From: Clostridia bacterium
GTDB taxonomy: Bacteria; Bacillota_A; Clostridia; Oscillospirales; CAG-272
Assembly: GCA_017462445.1 (NCBI GenBank)
Contig: JAFTRB010000184.1
Location: 1-9,571 of the forward strand
Direction: 5' to 3'
DNA: 9,571 nucleotides
Part shown: in pieces, positions 6,625 through 9,571 of the stretch
Numbering within the stretch: position 1 is the stretch's first letter
Layout of the letters: every line of letters begins with the position of its first letter
Notes under the pieces: model-generated
Seen by the model: the letters and a program-made list of their open reading frames with translations, nothing else
Databases searched by the model: none
Told to the model about the DNA's origin: nothing
Program-made: the position numbers and the translations under genes

Positions 6625-7573
6625 TCTTCACACCTCCAAAGGGCTTTTTTGAAGTGAGCTTCTCGATGTAGGGGGAGAGAATGTTCATAAAGAGAATTGC
6701 GAAGGAAACTCCCTCGGGGTAGGAGCCCCAGAAGCGGATAAGAACGGTGATAAGTCCGCAGCCGATGGCAAAAACAAGCTTGCCAAGGCGATTTATGGGA
6801 GTGGTGGAGTAGTCGGTTGCCATAAAGATAGCGCCGAGGAATAGACCGCCACCGAGGATTTCATAGAGAGCGAGGGTGATGTCCTGCTTGATGATGAGCG
6901 AGAGGACGAATACCACGCCGATGAAGGCTACGGGAGTCTCCCAGTGGATGACCCTGCGGGCAACAAGATAGATGAAGCCTATCACAAGGGCGATGATACA
7001 GGTCTCGCCTATCGCGCCGCCGCGGTTGCCGACGAGCATATCAAGAAGAGAGGGAAGCGCGTCTGTTGCGCCGCCCTTTATCTGAGCGAGGGGAGTAGCG
7101 CCCGAGACAAGCTCGCCTGCCCAGCCGTTGCCGCTCTGGAATATTGTTCCCGAACTGCGGGCAAGTGCGCTAAAGCTGATAAGGAGAAGTATACGCGCGG
7201 TTATGGCAGGGTTTGCAAAGTTGCAGCCGATGCCGCCGAAAAGACACTTAACAACGATGATGGCGAACACCGCGCCCACGATGCAGTGCCAAATGGATGC
7301 CGAGGTGGGGAGGTTGAGCGCTAAGAGCGTGCCTGTTACCGCCGCGGAGAGATCGCATACGGTCTGCTCGCGCTTCGTGATAATATTGAAGAGAAATTCC
7401 GCCAAAACCGCGGACGCCACACAGGTGACAATCATAACCAGAGCATACCAGCCGAAGAGAACGCAGGCCGCAATTGCAGCGGGGGAGAGCGCGATAAGCA
7501 CATCCCTCATAATTGTCTGGGTGCTTGTACTTGTGTGTATATGAGGAGATGATGATACAATTAACTTTTCCAT
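6614..7573 (-). CDS. rnfD: Rnf complex membrane subunit RnfD (covalent FMN carrier)
   Basis: RnfD is a polytopic subunit homologous to NqrB that carries one covalently bound FMN. The 319 residues show a short N-terminus followed by roughly eight to ten hydrophobic helices. Landmarks are IMRDVLIALSPA (21-32), CDLSAAVTGTLLALNLP (73-89), the GCNFANPAI block (116-124), and SGATPLAQ (157-164), whose T160 is the expected phosphoester-linked FMN site. MATDYSTTPIN (251-261) and PEGVSFAILFMN (286-297) near the C-terminus are also typical. AAGGAG six bases upstream of the ATG, overlapping the end of rnfC, supports the start. The gene begins 11 bases after rnfC and overlaps rnfG by 11 bases. The flavinylating enzyme ApbE must be encoded elsewhere. 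Assignment rests on several motifs and perfect gene order. Confidence 0.96.
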   Translation of the reverse strand: MEKLIVSSSPHIHTSTSTQTIMRDVLIALSPAAIAACVLFGWYALVMIVTCVASAVLAEFLFNIITKREQTVCDLSAAVTGTLLALNLPTSASIWHCIVGAVFAIIVVKCLFGGIGCNFANPAITARILLLISFSALARSSGTIFQSGNGWAGELVSGATPLAQIKGGATDALPSLLDMLVGNRGGAIGETCIIALVIGFIYLVARRVIHWETPVAFIGVVFVLSLIIKQDITLALYEILGGGLFLGAIFMATDYSTTPINRLGKLVFAIGCGLITVLIRFWGSYPEGVSFAILFMNILSPYIEKLTSKKPFGGVKNEN

Positions 7574-7584
7574 TTTATTCTCCT

Positions 7585-8919
7585 TTACTTGAGCTTAGCC
7601 ATGTGCGCCTTGTAGTCGCGAAGCTCGCCCTTCGCCAGACGGTTGTTCTGGATCAAGGGGCGGTTGGCAGGACATACGAAGGAGCAACAGCCGCATTCCA
7701 TACACAGCATAATCTTTTCGTCCTCCAGACGTTGTAGCCTGTCCTCCTTGGACTCCAGCTCCAGCGCCTTGGCAAATGCCGTGGGGTTCAGGCTGATGGG
7801 GCAGGCGGAAACGCATCTGCCACAGTGGATACAGCCGGTGGGCGCCTTGGAAAGCGAGTCGGATACCGACAGAATAGTAATTCCACCGGTGGTCTTGGTG
7901 GTGGGGTCATCCATACTGCAGGCGGGAGTACCCATCATCGGACCTCCGAAAATAACCTTTCCGGGCTGCTCCTTAAGACCGACAAAGTCGGCAATCTCGC
8001 GAAGGGAGGTGCCTATGGGAACGATGATGTTCTTAGGCTCAAGCACCGCGCTTCCGTCAACGGTAACGCATCTTTGTACAAGGGGCATACCTGTTTTTAC
8101 ATATCTTGCAAGCTCGGCGAGGGTGGTAACATTGATTACCATCACACCAACATCGCCTGGCAGCTTGCCCTCGGGAACAACTCTCCTTGTAGTGTTGTAG
8201 ATGATAACCTTCTCCGCGCCCTGTGGGTAGGCATCGGGCAGGGTGAATACCGTAACATCATTTTCGCCGTCGAAGGTAGCCTTCATATTGGCGATGCAGT
8301 CCGGCTTGTTGCCCTCGATACCGATGATGTAGCTCTTCACGGTGGGGAGAACCGAGCGCAGAAGCGCAATGCCCTCCTTGATAAGCTCGCCGTCCTCGAG
8401 CATCGTTCTTGTGTCGCAGGTGATATAGGGCTCGCACTCGGCGCCGTTGAGGATAACCGTGTCAATATTGCCGTTCTTTGCTCCGCAAAGCTTGATGGCG
8501 GTGGGGAAGCCTGCTCCGCCAAGACCGACAATGCCCGACTCGCGCACTGCGTCAACAAGGCTGTCAAGGTCAGTGACGGTGGGGGGAGTGAGATCCTCCA
8601 CGGGAGTCATCAGTCCGTCGGAGGCAATGCGGATTGCGGGAATTGTCCTGCCGCTTGCGCTCATATAGCTGTCGAGCTTCGTAACCTTTCCGGAGACCGA
8701 GGAGTAGACAGGTGAGGACACGGGTCCCTGTGCCTCTGCTACCTTTTGTCCAACCCTGACCTCGTCGCCAACCTTAACGATGGGGCTGGCAGGCGCGCCG
8801 ATATGCTGTGCAGTAAGGAGAAGAACCTCCTTTGGAGGAGTCATAGCGACTCCCTGCATCTCGGCGGTGTTCTTGTGATGGGGGACATGGGTGTTTCCCA
8901 AAAACTTAAACCCAAACAT
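7585..8919 (-). CDS. rnfC: Ferredoxin:NAD+ oxidoreductase, NADH-binding subunit RnfC
   Basis: RnfC is the cytoplasmic subunit where NAD+ is reduced or NADH oxidised. The 444-residue length is normal. Order of parts: an N-terminal biotinyl/barrel-like domain (about 30-100, with VKVGDEVRVGQKVAEA at 49-64); the glycine-rich GLGGAGFPT (132-140) and NGAECEPY (158-165) of the complex I 51-kDa-like NADH/flavin fold; an SLBB-like segment (about 255-340); and two [4Fe-4S] motifs, C363/C366/C369/C373 (CIHCGRCVSACP) and C406/C409/C412/C416 (CMECGCCSFVCP). The chain ends soon after with no long C-terminal extension of the kind found in some Proteobacteria. GGAAGGA with 9 bases spacing precedes the ATG. 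It is the first gene of the operon, 11 bases ahead of rnfD, and follows a long leader. Confidence 0.97.
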   Translation of the reverse strand: MFGFKFLGNTHVPHHKNTAEMQGVAMTPPKEVLLLTAQHIGAPASPIVKVGDEVRVGQKVAEAQGPVSSPVYSSVSGKVTKLDSYMSASGRTIPAIRIASDGLMTPVEDLTPPTVTDLDSLVDAVRESGIVGLGGAGFPTAIKLCGAKNGNIDTVILNGAECEPYITCDTRTMLEDGELIKEGIALLRSVLPTVKSYIIGIEGNKPDCIANMKATFDGENDVTVFTLPDAYPQGAEKVIIYNTTRRVVPEGKLPGDVGVMVINVTTLAELARYVKTGMPLVQRCVTVDGSAVLEPKNIIVPIGTSLREIADFVGLKEQPGKVIFGGPMMGTPACSMDDPTTKTTGGITILSVSDSLSKAPTGCIHCGRCVSACPISLNPTAFAKALELESKEDRLQRLEDEKIMLCMECGCCSFVCPANRPLIQNNRLAKGELRDYKAHMAKLK

Positions 8920-9155
8920 AACAATTTTTCCTTCCGATGTTTTTTTGCTTTGAATTCTTGCCTTATGAGGGCGGATTACAAAAAAGAGCTACAAGCTTTA
9001 GCAGAACATCTGTAAAGATTTTTCAAAACCCCTAGACAGGTTTTACAAAAGCCGTTTTTGAACAAACCACTCTCTTTAGTTTTCGTATACCGGGCATAAA
9101 AATGCGTGTTTGTCAAAAAAGAAAACACGCAGAGCAAGAATAAAATATTTCGCAC
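8920..9155 (-). promoter_or_regulatory. Long 5' leader of the rnf operon
   Basis: About 235 bases lie between the predicted transcription start (near 9155) and the rnfC ATG. The leader has no supported reading frame. It contains the terminator-like hairpin at 9098-9131 and a weaker inverted pair, AAAACC / GGTTTT, around 9026-9045. I looked for the conserved landmarks of the FMN (RFN) riboswitch because the operon encodes flavoproteins, and did not find them. The leader is A/T-rich until the ribosome binding site GGAAGGA at 8929-8935. Confidence 0.55.
9098..9131 (-). terminator. Terminator-like hairpin (possible attenuator) in the rnf leader
   Basis: On the minus strand TGCGTGTTT (9131-9123) pairs perfectly with AAACACGCA (9111-9103) across an 11-base loop. 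Five Ts (9102-9098) follow directly. It falls about 25-55 bases after the predicted start of transcription and well before rnfC, so it could end some transcripts early. The stem is only 9 bp and the T-tract is short, so termination would be partial. No antiterminator partner is evident by eye. Confidence 0.45.
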
Positions 9156-9161
9156 ATAATT

Positions 9162-9190
9162 ATTATAACTAAATAAAGGGGGCGTGTCAA
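9162..9190 (-). promoter_or_regulatory. Consensus housekeeping promoter for the rnf-galT operon
   Basis: On the minus strand a perfect TTGACA (-35, 9190-9185) and a perfect TATAAT (-10, 9167-9162) are separated by exactly 17 bases. Transcription should start near 9155 and run left into rnfC. Such a full match to the sigma-A consensus suggests strong, largely constitutive initiation, which leaves control to the leader. I see no clear operator palindrome overlapping the promoter. Confidence 0.9.
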
Positions 9191-9238
9191 GATATTTGCC
9201 GATAGTAGAATTTTTGTCAATCTTTGGGGGCAGTGTTA

Positions 9239-9316
9239 CTCTTTATCGGTGCAAGCCCTCGGGGAGGTCTTGGTGCTAACGCACAATGTTTGTCTTGCGA
9301 CAAACCACCGAAAGAG
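9239..9316. other. Four-way-junction structured element upstream of the rnf promoter
   Basis: The 78 bases fold on paper into a cloverleaf. P1 pairs CTCTTT-CGGTG (9239-9251, with a 2-base bulge AT) with CACCGAAAGAG (9306-9316). Inside it, arm A pairs 9252-9260 with 9264-9272 (8 bp, one C-T mismatch, 3-base loop). Arm B pairs GTGC / GCAC (9273-9276 with 9281-9284). Arm C pairs GTTTGTC / GACAAAC (9288-9294 with 9299-9305). Only three junction bases are unpaired. On the minus strand arm C has a GCAA (GNRA) loop, which favours a minus-strand RNA. It is not a tRNA (no 7-base anticodon loop) and I do not recognise it. A structured dispersed repeat is an alternative. Confidence 0.4.
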
Positions 9317-9415
9317 CAATCAGCGGCAATCATCCTTGTGAGCAAGCTCCCAGATATGATTGATCTTGATTATCAGTGGGCAGTGGTTAGTGGGCTGGGC
9401 TTGCTCTTCTTTAAG
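9317..9415. other. Intergenic stretch without recognisable feature
   Basis: Between the four-way-junction element and the palindromes at 9416-9450 I see no gene, tRNA or clear promoter. The right half carries G/T-rich words (TGGGCTGGGCTTGCTCTT at 9391-9408) shared with the left-flank repeats. Long frames crossing this area have no protein-like composition. Confidence 0.4.
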
Positions 9416-9450
9416 GCTCCCTCCGGGAGGGAGCTCCCGACGGAGTCGGG
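9416..9450. repeat. Double palindrome of a dispersed repeat
   Basis: Two adjacent inverted repeats are present: GCTCCCTCC-G-GGAGGGAGC (9416-9434) and CCCGAC-GGA-GTCGGG (9436-9450). The first shares its core with the left-flank palindrome at 203-221. The pairing resembles widespread palindromic repeats between genes in gut Clostridia (recollection). No T-tract follows on either strand, so this is not a standard terminator. Confidence 0.65.
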
Positions 9451-9476
9451 TGAGGGAGAGGGCGTGCGACTGGGGG

Positions 9477-9571
9477 CTTGCTCTGTGGGAGCGAGGCTTT
9501 GGTTGACACCTCATACCAAGATAGACGCGCAAGCGGATATCTTTACTTTCATCCCACTGGAGAAGGCTTAA
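9477..9571. repeat. Dispersed intergenic repeat copy (right flank, interrupted, cut by window edge)
   Basis: Positions 9477-9514 match 1-38 with two substitutions, and 9553-9571 match 64-82 with one. The centre differs: the 25 bases at 39-63, which include the GTCACCT inverted repeat, are replaced by 38 unrelated bases at 9515-9552. Both copies point the same way, so they bracket the operon as direct repeats about 9.4 kb apart. The element is non-coding. Confidence 0.75.

Noticed and set aside
9084..9116. Second possible promoter: TTGACA at 9116-9111 with a TATACG-like box
   Set aside because: The spacer is 21 bases, too long for a normal promoter, and the TTGACA falls within the loop of the leader hairpin.
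8920..9155. FMN riboswitch in the rnf leader
   Set aside because: It was considered because RnfG and RnfD bind FMN, but the conserved RFN-element landmarks are absent.
9239..9316. tRNA or integron attC reading of the cloverleaf
   Set aside because: There is no 7-base anticodon or T loop and no CCA-type end. The attC core pattern RYYYAAC/GTTRRRY is not met at the expected places.
9224..9571. Plus-strand open frame of 115 codons running off the right edge
   Set aside because: It crosses the four-way-junction element and the dispersed repeats. Its composition follows the repeats rather than a protein, and it has no convincing ribosome binding site or family motif.
1..9571. CRISPR array, IS element with transposase, rRNA or tRNA genes
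   Set aside because: No regularly spaced identical repeats, transposase motifs, or rRNA/tRNA signatures were seen on either strand.

Overview
This window looks like a chromosomal segment from an anaerobic member of the Clostridia (Firmicutes), probably an uncultured gut-type lineage. The reasons are the gene order of its Rnf complex (C-D-G-E-A-B), the strong AAGGAGG-type ribosome binding sites, a consensus housekeeping promoter, the Firmicutes-type GalT, and flanks full of dispersed palindromic repeats. Placement below class is not possible from the sequence alone.

All nine convincing genes lie on the minus strand and read from right to left as one apparent operon. A textbook promoter (TTGACA, 17 bases, TATAAT; 9162-9190) starts it. 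A leader of about 235 nt follows, which carries a small terminator-like hairpin. Then come rnfC (8919-7585), rnfD (7573-6614), rnfG (6624-5413), rnfE (5420-4686), rnfA (4684-4061) and rnfB (4051-3239). These six encode the membrane ferredoxin:NAD+ oxidoreductase that couples electron flow to Na+ or H+ pumping. They are packed with overlaps or gaps of 1-11 bases.

A spacer of about 200 nt with three hairpins separates rnfB from a NusG domain II protein (3042-2668), a Gx transporter family membrane protein (2593-2093) and galT (2072-552), the Leloir-pathway uridylyltransferase. A strong intrinsic terminator (391-429) closes the unit. The NusG-II and Gx genes look like accessories often linked to redox/flavin loci. 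The link to galT is less expected and is supported here by a 20-nt gap and a shared terminator.

The flanks (1-390 and 9191-9571) have no credible gene. They hold copies of a dispersed repeat family: a 38-nt element at positions 1-38 recurs at 9477-9514 with two differences, in the same orientation, and there are several perfect palindromes. Upstream of the operon promoter, 9239-9316 folds on paper into a compact four-way junction (P1 of 11 bp, arms of 8, 4 and 7 bp), with a GNRA loop on the minus strand. It is not explained by any gene.

The most unusual points are: the roughly double-length RnfG with duplicated FMN-binding modules, only one of which keeps the flavinylation motif; the cysteine-rich tail on RnfE; the four-way-junction element; the leader hairpin; and the placement of galT in an Rnf operon.
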